DNA of 64,000 nucleotides. It comes from an uncultured Vampirovibrio sp. (GTDB taxonomy: Bacteria; Cyanobacteriota; Vampirovibrionia; Gastranaerophilales; Gastranaerophilaceae). This document shows, piece by piece, positions 43,917 through 52,997 of the stretch. The notes below the pieces were generated by a model. It was not told the origin of the DNA. It was given only the letters and a program-made list of their open reading frames with translations, and searched no databases. Numbering within the stretch: position 1 is the first letter of the stretch; every line of letters begins with the position of its first letter. The position numbers and the translations under genes were made by a program. The stretch spans positions 55,704 to 119,703 of the forward strand of contig CAJTXZ010000006.1 of the NCBI GenBank assembly GCA_910583725.1. The letters run 5' to 3'.

Positions 43917-44870
43917 TTAAAATGTTATTTTTCCCATAGGTTTAGCGCTTTTGTGCTTCTCAAAAATTACAGACGGTATATAGAAGCTGAAAATATTCTT
44001 ATCGTCCGGGGCACTTTCCGCTTTTATACTGCCGTTATGGGCCTCTATGATTCGTTTTGAAAGGTATAAACCAAGGCCCGTACCTGCTTTTGCTCTTTTA
44101 TTTGAAAAACATGAGTATTCTTTAAAAAGCTGTTTTAGCACGTTATCAGGGATTATTGGGCCTGAATTTTCAATATAAAATCTTAAAAAACCTTTGCTGT
44201 TTACAAAACTTATTTTGATAAAATTGTTTCTATAACCGTATTTTAGCGCATTTGAGAGTAAATTCATAATCACCCTTTTAATCTGCATTCTATCGGCTGA
44301 AATTGTGTTGTCGCCCCGTGTGTCGTAAAAGATTTTAAACTCTATATTCCTTTCTCTTGCAAGGCTTTTCACCTCGTTTATACATTCATCAACAAGTTTA
44401 TTTATGTTAAAATTTTCATATTTTAAGGTAACTTTTCCATTCTTGTATTTATAGGTTTCAAGGAGGCTGAAAACCATCTCCCGCACATATTTGCAGGAGT
44501 TTAGGGTTCCTTCAATCATTGATTTTTGCGTATCATTCAATGTGCCAAAATTTTCATTTAAAATCATTTCAAGGGTCGTAATTTGTGATATGACGGGCGT
44601 TTTCAGGTCATGGCTTAAGGTTGCTACAAATGTTTCTTTTTGCCTTGCTGTTTTGTCATATTCAAATATCGCATAAACACCGCCAAGGTCTTTGTATTCA
44701 AGGATTTTCAGCCTCATAAGCCAGAGAACAAATGATATAAAAATAATTGCTGCACGCCATTTGTTATTAAGTTCTATATATGGGCTAAAACACAGTAATA
44801 ATATGCTTATGCAGAATAAAGCATCTTTTATTGTGCTTGCAAGTATTCTTCCGATAAAAATTTTAAACAA
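43917..44870 (-). CDS. membrane sensor histidine kinase
   Basis: This 317-aa protein has two N-terminal membrane segments (about 14-32 and 38-54) with almost no periplasmic loop. A HisKA domain follows with the phosphoacceptor in TLSHDLKTPV, and an HATPase domain with N box MNLLSNALKYG, G1 IENSGPIIP, and G2 GTGLGLYLSKRI. It probably senses a membrane or cytosolic signal. No response regulator is next to it, so it is an orphan kinase. Confidence 0.88.
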   Translation of the reverse strand: MFKIFIGRILASTIKDALFCISILLLCFSPYIELNNKWRAAIIFISFVLWLMRLKILEYKDLGGVYAIFEYDKTARQKETFVATLSHDLKTPVISQITTLEMILNENFGTLNDTQKSMIEGTLNSCKYVREMVFSLLETYKYKNGKVTLKYENFNINKLVDECINEVKSLARERNIEFKIFYDTRGDNTISADRMQIKRVIMNLLSNALKYGYRNNFIKISFVNSKGFLRFYIENSGPIIPDNVLKQLFKEYSCFSNKRAKAGTGLGLYLSKRIIEAHNGSIKAESAPDDKNIFSFYIPSVIFEKHKSAKPMGKITF

Positions 44871-45129
44871 CTTTTAAATTCCACAGTTTTGCCTGTTGTT
44901 TCAGGCATTTTTAACAGATTTGGTAACCTTTTTTCAAATCTTGTTTATAATTTTAATACTTATTATAATTTTTGACACCCTATTTTAGCATTATTTTACA
45001 CTGTTTTGTTATTTTTATATTAATATTTTAAAACCTTCTCCTGTGTGCATTTTGGGCACATTTTTACAGAATATTAATTTTTTGTATATTATTTGGGTTT
45101 TTTTCTCTAAATGTCTGATAATAAAGCGT

Positions 45130-45933
45130 ATGCAGCAAGAATTGTTTCCATTGCCAAATTTAAATTTTAAAATTTTAAGGCCAAATATTAAGGTTATTCC
45201 TGAAAATTTGCTTGTGCCGGTGTTTTGCGGTGATATTCAGTTGTTTGATTTTCTTGAAAAAATAGGTATAACGGGCTTAAAACCTGAAGAATTTGATATT
45301 TTAATAATAATTTTTCATTTGTATTTTACGGATAGAAAAGAGGATGGTTTTTTGTACTTTAACACTGATGATATCTTGCTTTTTCGGGGTGTAAAGAGGA
45401 ATAAAGCATTGGCAGATGGGCATTGTGGGTATAAGAAAACCGTAAGAGAAAGAATAGACGCTCTTTTAAAGCATTTGGCAGGGTTTAAAATCTTTACTGT
45501 TGTTGATTATAAGGATTTTAATTATGTTTTGTATTTACATGATGAATTCACCCAAAACATAGATGGCAGTTGCCTTTTGAGCCAAAAATTGCTTACTTTA
45601 AATCCGCATTCAAAAGGTTGGCATAAAAGCATAGGAATCCATCTTTCTCTATCTGTGGCATGTAAAAAAGCAACAGACAGAGAGATTATGCCTAAAAAGG
45701 ATTTTGCACGTAAGATGTATATTACTATACAGGTAAAAAAGCTCTTAAAACTTGTGTCTTTGGGGTCCTTATTTCCGTTTCAGATAAGAAACAGGTTTGA
45801 GGATGTGATGGATGAATTGTGTAAAATGGGCATTATAAAAAAATGGTGTTATAAAAATATTGACGAAGAGATGCTTAATTCAAAGAACTGGCTGTTTTTC
45901 TGGAAACTTTTGTCGGTTAAAATCGGATTTTAG
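45130..45933 (+). CDS. hypothetical protein, possibly replication-initiator-like winged helix
   Basis: I place the start at the ATG at 45130 (MQQELFPLP); the longer frame adds a hydrophobic 29-residue lead with no ribosome-binding support. The 267-aa product is predicted to have a winged-helix-like first half (KRNKALADGHCGYKKTVRERIDALLKHL), then a basic second half with RFEDVMDELCKMGIIKKW. It recalls Rep-type initiators of plasmids and phages, but no diagnostic motif is present. Being near tail-fibre-like genes, it may be a phage relic. Confidence 0.45.
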   Translation: MQQELFPLPNLNFKILRPNIKVIPENLLVPVFCGDIQLFDFLEKIGITGLKPEEFDILIIIFHLYFTDRKEDGFLYFNTDDILLFRGVKRNKALADGHCGYKKTVRERIDALLKHLAGFKIFTVVDYKDFNYVLYLHDEFTQNIDGSCLLSQKLLTLNPHSKGWHKSIGIHLSLSVACKKATDREIMPKKDFARKMYITIQVKKLLKLVSLGSLFPFQIRNRFEDVMDELCKMGIIKKWCYKNIDEEMLNSKNWLFFWKLLSVKIGF

Positions 45934-46183
45934 AGGGATATTTGTTTTTGGGCGTAAAACTTTATAATGCTGTGTTTTTTGTATTTGATTGTATTTGGTG
46001 TCCTAAATGGTTGGCATAAGTCTATAGCAAAATATTTTGATTTAAAAACTGTAAGTTAATATGGGAATATAAGGTCTGGTTATTAACTTAGCCTCCAGGA
46101 TGGGGTTTTACGGGCATTTTATGCCTGAAAACCCTGTCTGTATGGGGGTGTAAAAAGGAAAGAAAGGAAAGGAGAAAATTTTT

Positions 46184-46564
46184 GTGCCATTTAGTATAAA
46201 TAAGGAAAATCTTTCTATTAAAGCAAGGAGAGGAGATTCAGGGGTTATTGTTTTTGAATTTAATATGCCTGTGGATAATTTTGCAATTGATTTTTGTATT
46301 TCAAAAAGACTCGATTCGACCTCAAAAAAGGATGTAATTATTTCAAAATGTTATAAAAATATAACCGGGAATTTGCTTGAAGTTAATATTTCAAGCGATG
46401 AGACTGAAAAACTTAAAATAGGGGAAAATTTTGTCGGGCAATATTTTTGGAGTTTGAAACTACATAACAATGAAGGGTTTAATATGACAGTGATTCCTGA
46501 TAAATTCAACAAAACCCCGAGATTTTTTGTATACCCGAAGATTGGAGAATGTGAAAATGAATGA
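46184..46564 (+). CDS. phage tail/baseplate-like protein
   Basis: The start is GTG at 46184, with AAAGGAGAAA upstream, giving 126 aa. The sequence (a RRGDSGVIVFEFNMPVDNF strand pair, later GQYFWSLKLHNNEG) resembles the N-terminal beta domain of phage baseplate upper/tail accessory proteins. Those start with a similar Gly-Asp-hydrophobic strand. Its last bases overlap the next gene. It is the first of three coupled genes. Confidence 0.5.
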   Translation: MPFSINKENLSIKARRGDSGVIVFEFNMPVDNFAIDFCISKRLDSTSKKDVIISKCYKNITGNLLEVNISSDETEKLKIGENFVGQYFWSLKLHNNEGFNMTVIPDKFNKTPRFFVYPKIGECENE

Positions 46565-47336
46565 TATGTATAATGATATCAGAGTTTTGGATGTAAAAAC
46601 TGCTGTAGATAAACCTTCTGATATTAATGTTCAAATTAAGTATTTGCCCGAAGTTTTACTTGCGGCGCATAATTCAAACCCTGAGGCCCATAAGAACCTT
46701 TTAGGAGAATTGATTAATAAAACAGAGGTACTGACGGCTGCTGTCGATGAACTTCAGGATAATTTAGTTTTGGCCTCCGATGTGCCGACAAAAACATCCG
46801 ACCTTGAAAATGATTCCGGGTTTGTCAGCGAAGAAAGCCTTGTAGAGGCACTTGAAATAAGACAGATAGTAAACCTTGATACGCTTAATCAAAGCCTTAA
46901 TAACAGAGATAGTATTATTCAGAATAATATAACGCTTAATACAAATACTTTGTCTTCAAGGATTGATGAGATTGAGACAAATATGGCATTTGCAACTGAC
47001 CCTGAAACCCTAAGCGGGTATTCTATGCCGTCAGGTAAATATATAGCGCTAACAGCAGGGACTTCCGGAGCATCTTATACCATGCCTGCAAACGGTATGA
47101 TATATTGCCTTGTAAAATGCAATGCTACAAATGCCTGGTTTAATGTAAAGAGGTCTTTAACGGGTTCAAGGCACCAGATTCCAATCGGTGTTGTAAATTC
47201 GCATGCTGCAGTAGAAATGCCTGTTTCCAAGGGGGAAATTATTGAAATAACATATACATCAAGTACGATTGCAACACTTGGCTTTTTATATTTAAACGGA
47301 AGCGCACCGAAGGATGAAAATGAAGGAGAAAATTAA
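46557..47336 (+). CDS. phage tail-fibre-like protein
   Basis: I chose the ATG at 46557, with GGAG upstream and an 8-base overlap with the previous gene, giving 259 aa. The first 55 residues are helical. VPTKTSDLENDSGFVSEE at about 75-92 is the kind of linker seen in many phage tail fibres. A coiled-coil part (RDSIIQNNITLNTNTLSSRI) and a beta-rich C-terminal domain with SGASYTMPANG follow, as in trimeric fibres. It probably mediates receptor binding on a phage-derived structure. Confidence 0.65.
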   Translation: MNDMYNDIRVLDVKTAVDKPSDINVQIKYLPEVLLAAHNSNPEAHKNLLGELINKTEVLTAAVDELQDNLVLASDVPTKTSDLENDSGFVSEESLVEALEIRQIVNLDTLNQSLNNRDSIIQNNITLNTNTLSSRIDEIETNMAFATDPETLSGYSMPSGKYIALTAGTSGASYTMPANGMIYCLVKCNATNAWFNVKRSLTGSRHQIPIGVVNSHAAVEMPVSKGEIIEITYTSSTIATLGFLYLNGSAPKDENEGEN

Positions 47337-47741
47337 ATGTATATATTAAAGGATAATGATGGGAATATAATGTCTTGTGCCAAGGATTTATCTTCAATAG
47401 AGGATGCAAAAATTATTATGAATCTGCCTGAGGGCGAGGTGGCCGAGCTTGATGAGGCTAATGGCGAGGGGGTTATTTTAGAAGAGGGACGTTTTTATTT
47501 AAAATCCCAGTGGCAGGAAATTATAAAGAGTGAAGAATACAAGTATAAAAAGGAAAAAGAAAACGTACGCAATGAAATCTTAAGGTTGAAAGAAGAATTA
47601 TTTAACGGAGATTATAAAATAATTAAACTTATGGAAGCTACTATTAAAAATGAGCCGCTACCTTATGATGTGGATGAGATTATAGCCGTGCGCCGTGCTA
47701 AAAGGGATAGAATTAATGAAATAGAACATTTGTTTGTGTGA
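47337..47741 (+). CDS. phage tail-fibre accessory/assembly-like protein
   Basis: This 134-aa protein starts directly after the fibre stop (TAAATG). It opens with a beta-hairpin (MYILKDNDGNIMSCAKDL). A coiled-coil/helical C-terminal half follows (KYKKEKENVRNEILRLKEELFNG, then DEIIAVRRAKRDRINEIEHLF). Genes of this shape follow tail fibres in many phages and help them fold or attach. The assignment rests on context and shape. Confidence 0.5.
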   Translation: MYILKDNDGNIMSCAKDLSSIEDAKIIMNLPEGEVAELDEANGEGVILEEGRFYLKSQWQEIIKSEEYKYKKEKENVRNEILRLKEELFNGDYKIIKLMEATIKNEPLPYDVDEIIAVRRAKRDRINEIEHLFV

Positions 47742-47755
47742 ATTTTTTTCTGTTT

Positions 47756-47790
47756 ACCCCGGGTGTTATTCTCTCTCCCCGGGGTTTATT
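47756..47790 (+). terminator. terminator after the tail-fibre cassette
   Basis: CCCCGGG (47757-47763) pairs with CCCGGGG (47778-47784), with one further A-T pair, followed by TTTATTT. Confidence 0.7.
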
Positions 47791-47994
47791 TGCGCCTGAC
47801 GGGGGTTTGCGTATTGGTGTGTGCATGACGGTATATTTTTTAGGTTTTTGTGAAATTGCAGCAGGGTAATTTATAAAAGTTTATAAAAAATGCAGCAGGT
47901 TGAATAAGATATTTCTGTGTTTATATATAATGCTGTGCAGAAGAGGGTGAAGGTTTGGCTAATATTTTTGCCGGATAGTCAAAATGGTTAAAAT

Positions 47995-48936
47995 CTATTT
48001 TTGCCGGCATTTGTCGCAGTCTTTATCTATTGTTTTTCCAAATATCAGCCTTAAGCCTCCAAACCTTTTTTTAAGGGTGCTTGAAACTCCGCAGGTTATT
48101 TCATTAAGGTTATTTATGATGGCATTTGTTTCTGTGATACTGGATGTAACGTTTGGCATTGTAGAATTTATACTATTTGTGAGGTCGTTTATTCTTTTTG
48201 TGATTACTTCAAGTTCTAATGTTGAATTTTTAACATATCCGGTTGTTTCTTCCAGGTTTGAAACACTGCTATTTAGTCTATCCTGGTCAATTGAATTATT
48301 TAATTTTCTTGTGACACTGTTAATGTTTTTTGTGGCGCCAAGCAGATTGTTTACGGCAGCATTAATGTTTTGCCTGTTTTCTGAAACTGTTTCATTCAGG
48401 GATGTGAATAAATCTTTAAGGGCGCTTATTGCTTCGTATAATTCTTCTATGGTTTTATTTAGGTTTTCTTTTATTTTATCAAGGGATTCAGGCTCCTGGC
48501 TTGATAAGTATGTTTCAATATCGACAGTGGATGTACCTTTTATTAAATCTCCGTTTTGAAGATAGGTGTTTGAGGGGTTTTCTGGGTAGATAATTTCGAT
48601 GTAATCTATTTTTCTCCATTTGTCTTTTTCCCTTTGGAGTTTTATTTCGATGTTGTTTGGAAGTTTTAAGTTATTGTGGCGCAGAGCTATTTTCATATAG
48701 GTTGTTGTAAAGTTTTCGTTTGGTTTTACGTATAAAACTTTACCTATTCTATAGCCTTTATAAAAAACCTTTATGTTTGGGCGCATTGGGCGGAGGTTTT
48801 GAAATTCTGCGGTAATAAAAGTGCTTGTAAGTCTTTGGTATAAAAGGGTTCCAACCAATATTATAAAAATGCATATAAAAATATGCCAGCCGAAACTTTT
48901 GAATAATGATTTTAAATTTTCAAATATTTTTAACAT
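47995..48936 (-). CDS. MCE/MlaD-family lipid-transport protein
   Basis: This 313-aa protein has an N-terminal membrane anchor at about 16-34, then an MCE domain. That domain includes PNIKVFYKGYRIGKVLYVKPNEN and LKLPNNIEIKLQREKD, with GDLIKGTSTVDIETYL closing it. A coiled coil from about 150 to 290 has many Asn/Ser-rich heptads. MlaD-type proteins sit in the inner membrane facing the periplasm and carry phospholipids between membranes. The MlaE/MlaF partners are not next to it, so it works with genes elsewhere. Confidence 0.8.
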   Translation of the reverse strand: MLKIFENLKSLFKSFGWHIFICIFIILVGTLLYQRLTSTFITAEFQNLRPMRPNIKVFYKGYRIGKVLYVKPNENFTTTYMKIALRHNNLKLPNNIEIKLQREKDKWRKIDYIEIIYPENPSNTYLQNGDLIKGTSTVDIETYLSSQEPESLDKIKENLNKTIEELYEAISALKDLFTSLNETVSENRQNINAAVNNLLGATKNINSVTRKLNNSIDQDRLNSSVSNLEETTGYVKNSTLELEVITKRINDLTNSINSTMPNVTSSITETNAIINNLNEITCGVSSTLKKRFGGLRLIFGKTIDKDCDKCRQK

Positions 48937-49144
48937 AAAGATATGTTAAGATTTAATGATTTTTTAGACATTACCTTTATGATTATTCTTTTGAGGGATT
49001 TTGTTTTTCAAAGGGGTGTTTTGGCTTTAGAGTGCGGGTTATTAACCTTATGGCGATGGAGGCTTGGATATTATTTTGCCAGAAGATATGCTGATGATTT
49101 ATGAAAGGTATTTGGGTTTTTGATTTTGGCGGGGTTTATGTTTT

Positions 49145-49639
49145 TTACAAAAATTCATCTAAGATTTTTAGAACGCTTTTGAATATTTTTTGGATATCAT
49201 TGAAACTTATGTAGATAGCGCCTTGGCTCTCATATGTTTTTTGTTTGCGGGTATTTTCTGTTGGCGGTTTTATATACCAAAGTGTTATATTATTATCTTC
49301 CGCTAAAAGTTTCGCCCTGTTGTAGTATTTTATGTCGTCTTCTTTTTCTAAAATCAGGATTATTGCGGGTTTTTTGCCTGTTAATTTAGAATAATAAAGG
49401 CTTTGGCCCACAGCCTCTGCCCATTTGCTTGCAAAATCAAACTCAACGGCGTAGGTTTTTGTGAGGCAATCTACCCTTGTTCTGTCATATAACAGATATT
49501 CCTGTCTTCCGCCCCATTTTGTACACCATTCATTCTGGTAGTATTTTTCAGGATATAGGCGTGCTGCATAGGCATTATTAAGCATTAAATTTGCCGCAAA
49601 GAATAAAATTGTATACAAGAGAAGAAGTTTTTTATTCAT
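49145..49639 (-). CDS. secreted PD-(D/E)XK-like protein
   Basis: I place the start at the ATG at 49639 rather than a TTG five codons earlier, giving 164 aa. The first 25 residues form a signal peptide ending NAYA. After it come WGGRQEYLLYDRTRVDCL, then YAVEFDFASKWAEAVGQSLYYS and KPAIILILE. An Asp in the RVD strand followed by an ExD strand and a Gln-containing helix is the pattern of the PD-(D/E)XK nuclease fold. Its periplasmic address is odd for a nuclease. Single cysteines near 35 and 55 could be disulfide-bonded. Confidence 0.6.
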   Translation of the reverse strand: MNKKLLLLYTILFFAANLMLNNAYAARLYPEKYYQNEWCTKWGGRQEYLLYDRTRVDCLTKTYAVEFDFASKWAEAVGQSLYYSKLTGKKPAIILILEKEDDIKYYNRAKLLAEDNNITLWYIKPPTENTRKQKTYESQGAIYISFNDIQKIFKSVLKILDEFL

Positions 49640-49724
49640 AGAATTATTAAACAAGAAAATTTGGTTTTGGGCAAATATTCTTTTGCAGTTGTCGGCAGAG
49701 GTTGAAACATATGTTTTTTTGGGC

Positions 49725-50225
49725 TTATCTTCCCAATGAAAGTCTTGCTATTTCGTTTGGGTGAAAGCTTGCCCTTATTGAGTTTATTTTTTCCATTATA
49801 TTTCTTTGGATTTGCTTAGGGTTTTCTATTTGTTTTTCCATTGCAAAATAGAGCGCCTTTGAAAGTCCGTTAGAAAAACAGGAGTGTCTTTTTATTAAAA
49901 GTTTTCCGGATAATCTGTCTATAATGTATATATTGGCAGGATAGCCAGAGGTATCGTCATCAATTCTTTTTGGCAAATCTTTTTTATGGATATATGGAAT
50001 GTCAATCCAATCCAAATTTTTGAATTTTATCAGGATAAATATTATGTTATTTTTAAAATATATCTGGAAAAATGGTTTTGAGTTTTTATATTCCTTTATG
50101 GTACTTTCATTTGGAGGTTTTTGAAGGATAAAAAGATTGGCAGAGTTGTTTTCAAAGTGCATAACAGACAGCTCACTTTTTGAGTGAAATTCTTCATAAC
50201 AATCGCCGGTTTTGTAATCTTTCAT
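49725..50225 (-). CDS. hypothetical protein
   Basis: I do not recognise this 166-aa protein. It is predicted alpha/beta with an FKNNIIFILIKFKN strand pair, no signal peptide and no membrane segment. AAGGA precedes the ATG. It follows the EamA gene by 20 bases and is probably co-transcribed with it. Confidence 0.5.
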   Translation of the reverse strand: MKDYKTGDCYEEFHSKSELSVMHFENNSANLFILQKPPNESTIKEYKNSKPFFQIYFKNNIIFILIKFKNLDWIDIPYIHKKDLPKRIDDDTSGYPANIYIIDRLSGKLLIKRHSCFSNGLSKALYFAMEKQIENPKQIQRNIMEKINSIRASFHPNEIARLSLGR

Positions 50226-50245
50226 TTAATATCCTTGTAATCAGA

Positions 50246-51115
50246 CTATCCGTTAAGTATTATGATGGCTGAGCCTATAACCATTATGATAGAGCCTGTT
50301 AATTTTTTCAACAAATGTGTTTCATTAAATAATTTACAGCCTAAAAATACACTTAAAATGTTTGATAGCTGAAACAGGGATAAGGCTGCAGCTACGGGGA
50401 TTTTTTCAAATACCAGGTTTGTTGACATCTGCATAATTAAGACAAGGAATGCCAATGGCAAAAAACGTGCTAGCGCAAGATTTTTTCTATTGCTGACAGC
50501 CTGGTTTTTATTGCCCGGTCTTAATTTTAAGAGCAAAAAAGCAAAGATGCAGCCTGATAATACCCATAGAATGAATGAAAACAGGGCATCGGTTAATATT
50601 ATTATCTTTTTTATAAAAATAGCCTCAAGTGCTGTAAAAATAAGGGCTAATATTCTTAATTGGATATCTTTTCTTTTAAAGATTGTTACAATAGGAGCAT
50701 CCTTTGATGTTTCAAATATAAAATAGCTTCCAAGGATAATTAAAGCCATGCCTGATAATGTATTGATTCCCGGGATTTCTTTTAAAAATATTAATCCGAA
50801 AATCAAGGCGGCAACAGCTTTGTAGGAATTTATTGGTCCCAAGACCGAGAGTTCGCCTAAATTTAAGGCTTTTATAAGGCAGGCGTTTCCAACTGCTCCG
50901 AAAAATCCACCTGTTATGGCAAGGAAAATCACTTTCAATGATATGCTTTTTATATAGAAAAATAAAAGAACGGGCAGCACAAAGAGTGATAGTATAAAAT
51001 AGGTTTTAAAATTTGTTTCCAGTGAAGACACCCTTTTGCTGAGCCTTTTTTGCTCCACATTTAGGAAACTGTTTGAAAATATTCTGATTATTGTGAGAAA
51101 AAAGGTCAGCGTCAT
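50246..51115 (-). CDS. EamA/DMT-superfamily transporter
   Basis: This 289-aa protein has ten predicted membrane segments in two repeated halves. The second segment block of half one ends with LKALNLGELSVLGPINSYKAVAALIFGLIFLKE, the EamA pattern of a Gly/Pro helix before a long hydrophobic segment ending KE. Half two repeats it (EKIPVAAALSLFQLSNILSVFLGCKLFNE). It is probably an exporter of a small metabolite such as an amino acid, purine or sugar. The substrate cannot be told. Confidence 0.8.
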   Translation of the reverse strand: MTLTFFLTIIRIFSNSFLNVEQKRLSKRVSSLETNFKTYFILSLFVLPVLLFFYIKSISLKVIFLAITGGFFGAVGNACLIKALNLGELSVLGPINSYKAVAALIFGLIFLKEIPGINTLSGMALIILGSYFIFETSKDAPIVTIFKRKDIQLRILALIFTALEAIFIKKIIILTDALFSFILWVLSGCIFAFLLLKLRPGNKNQAVSNRKNLALARFLPLAFLVLIMQMSTNLVFEKIPVAAALSLFQLSNILSVFLGCKLFNETHLLKKLTGSIIMVIGSAIIILNG

Positions 51116-51302
51116 GGGTTTTTGTCATTTTGTTTGTTAACTTTTGTAAATAAAATCAAAGTTCCTATAAAGTTTTTTCTAATTTGAACCGATAGTTTGT
51201 GTATCGTCTTTTATATTAGTCATAAAGCACGAAACGGAATGGTTTAAACTTTTGTTTAAATTATGCATTACAACGAAATTTACAACTGAAAAGAGGAGAA
51301 CT

Positions 51303-51380
51303 ATGAGAGCAAGAGTCCGCCGAAGAATCAGTGTCACAACGCGTGATTTTGTCAAAAGATTACTTAAAGTTATGGTTTAG
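51303..51380 (+). CDS. 25-residue basic small ORF
   Basis: ATG at 51303 with AGAGGAG six bases upstream starts 25 codons to TAG at 51378. Seven of the residues are Arg, with three adjacent (VRRRIS) and mixed CGC, CGA, AGA codons. It lies alone in the 302-base gap. It could be a leader peptide, a small DNA- or RNA-binding peptide, or chance. The near-consensus ribosome-binding site is the main reason to list it. Confidence 0.4.
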   Translation: MRARVRRRISVTTRDFVKRLLKVMV

Positions 51381-51417
51381 ATAAATTAAAAGGAACAGTA
51401 TTATGGAATTTTTTATT

Positions 51418-51810
51418 TTATATTTTATCGGTCACCTTAATTATGTGCCAGCCGAAATCTGTCTTTACAGGGGCTGATATTTCATTTTTCGGCAGATTGA
51501 ATGCTGCAGTTTCAAACTCGGGAACCATTTGGCCGCGTCCAAAGTAGCCTAAGTCGCCGCCTCTTTGTCCTGAAGGGCATTTTGAGAATTGTTTTGCCAT
51601 TTTGGCAAAGTCCTCCCCGCCTTCAATTCTGTTTTTTAGGCCTGAGGCTTGTTTTTCAGTATCTACCAAAATGTGCGCAGCCCTTACTTTTGTATAGTTT
51701 TGGGCATTTGGGTCGATTGTTTGTTTTGCTTCACTCATAAGTACTCCTGTCGTTAAAAATAATCCTAGCAATAAAAGGCATTTAGCAGCCATTTTTAAAA
51801 TTTTATTCAT
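51418..51810 (-). CDS. secreted parvulin-type peptidyl-prolyl isomerase
   Basis: This 130-aa protein has a signal peptide (about 1-28) then a single parvulin domain. It includes [52 protein letters not shown], and [14 protein letters not shown]. These are the PpiC/PrsA catalytic-site motifs. It should speed cis-trans proline isomerisation in the periplasm, helping secreted proteins fold. GGGGG precedes the ATG. Confidence 0.9.
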   Translation of the reverse strand: MNKILKMAAKCLLLLGLFLTTGVLMSEAKQTIDPNAQNYTKVRAAHILVDTEKQASGLKNRIEGGEDFAKMAKQFSKCPSGQRGGDLGYFGRGQMVPEFETAAFNLPKNEISAPVKTDFGWHIIKVTDKI

Positions 51811-51978
51811 ATTTTCCCCCTCTAATTGCTTTATAATACCCTATTTGTAAAATAAGGTAAAGATGATTTTTTGCATCCCTAAATGGCATTATAGCCTGGC
51901 TGGCAAGTGATTTTGTTATTGAAACCATAGATATTATTCAGGCATGGTTTTTTGTTATTTTAAAAAAAATGGTTAAAT

Positions 51979-52764
51979 TTATTGTTCCAGCCTTTTTGCG
52001 AGGGTTTTTAGTCTCGTATTGTCTTCATTCTTAGATGTGTCAGGCAAATTGTTTATATATTTAAGCCATAAAAGTTCAAAATCAATAGCTTTAAGCACTG
52101 CATCAATTGCAATATTGTTTTCAAGAATTTTTGAATCAAGGATTATCTTTCTTGTTTCAAACCTTGTGAGTGAATTTTTCGGCAGGTCTTTAAAGAAAGG
52201 GATTGATGTTTTTGTAACACATCCGCCTATAATAAGCTCTTTATTATATTCAAGCGCTTTTTTTGCTGTTAAATTTACAATGTTGAAGATTTTTTCACTG
52301 TTTACCTCGTCTTTTTTTAGCCCAAGAGAGGCTGCAAGGTCTGTTCTTCCGACAACAATGCCTGAAATTTCCCTGCTATATTTGCAGTTTAATATTTCAT
52401 CAAGACAATCTATTCCCTGTTTTGTTTCTATATTTATCAAAAATTTTTTATTTATCATTTCCTTATCAGAAAAGACGTTTTTGACTGATAAAATAAACTT
52501 TTCTAAAGCATAAGGAGATTCAATCATTGGTGCAACAATAGTGTTTGCGTTAAGTTTTTTTGCATCCCTTATATCCCTTATTGCTCCGCAGCCTCCGATT
52601 TTAAGTGCAAAATCAAGCCCTGCTTCATTTGAAAGCTCTTTTAAATACAGTGCTTCATTAAAATTTGCACCCTCTGATTCAAACTCTGCCTTTGTTGAAA
52701 CTGCATTATAATCAGTTTTGAGTGTTTTAAGCGCATTTAGTAAATCTTTTTTGTATTGATTCAT
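51979..52764 (-). CDS. HpcH/HpaI-family aldolase/citrate lyase-like enzyme
   Basis: I place the start at the ATG at 52764 (261 aa); the longer frame adds 26 unlikely residues. The TIM-barrel landmarks of the HpcH/HpaI and CitE families are present: APMIESPYALEKF, LINIETKQGID and GIVVGRTDLAASLG. These supply the metal-binding Glu and Asp. Family members cleave or form bonds next to a keto acid using Mg. The exact substrate is unknown. It is a lone gene. Confidence 0.65.
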   Translation of the reverse strand: MNQYKKDLLNALKTLKTDYNAVSTKAEFESEGANFNEALYLKELSNEAGLDFALKIGGCGAIRDIRDAKKLNANTIVAPMIESPYALEKFILSVKNVFSDKEMINKKFLINIETKQGIDCLDEILNCKYSREISGIVVGRTDLAASLGLKKDEVNSEKIFNIVNLTAKKALEYNKELIIGGCVTKTSIPFFKDLPKNSLTRFETRKIILDSKILENNIAIDAVLKAIDFELLWLKYINNLPDTSKNEDNTRLKTLAKRLEQ

Positions 52765-52997
52765 ATTATGTATGGTAACAGCAAAAAGATTTATTGTACA
52801 AATATATTTGTTTTTATACGGCATATTTTTATTTTGGAGCACATATTAAACCGGGCTATGCTGCGGTTTTTGTTTTATACGGCAATGTTTTGTAAAAATT
52901 TGTTAAAATTTTAGCCAAAACCCTTTTAAAATGCTGCAATTAAAAGTTTTTTTGTGTTTTAAAAGTATATGCACATACGCATTTGAAAGGAGTTAAT

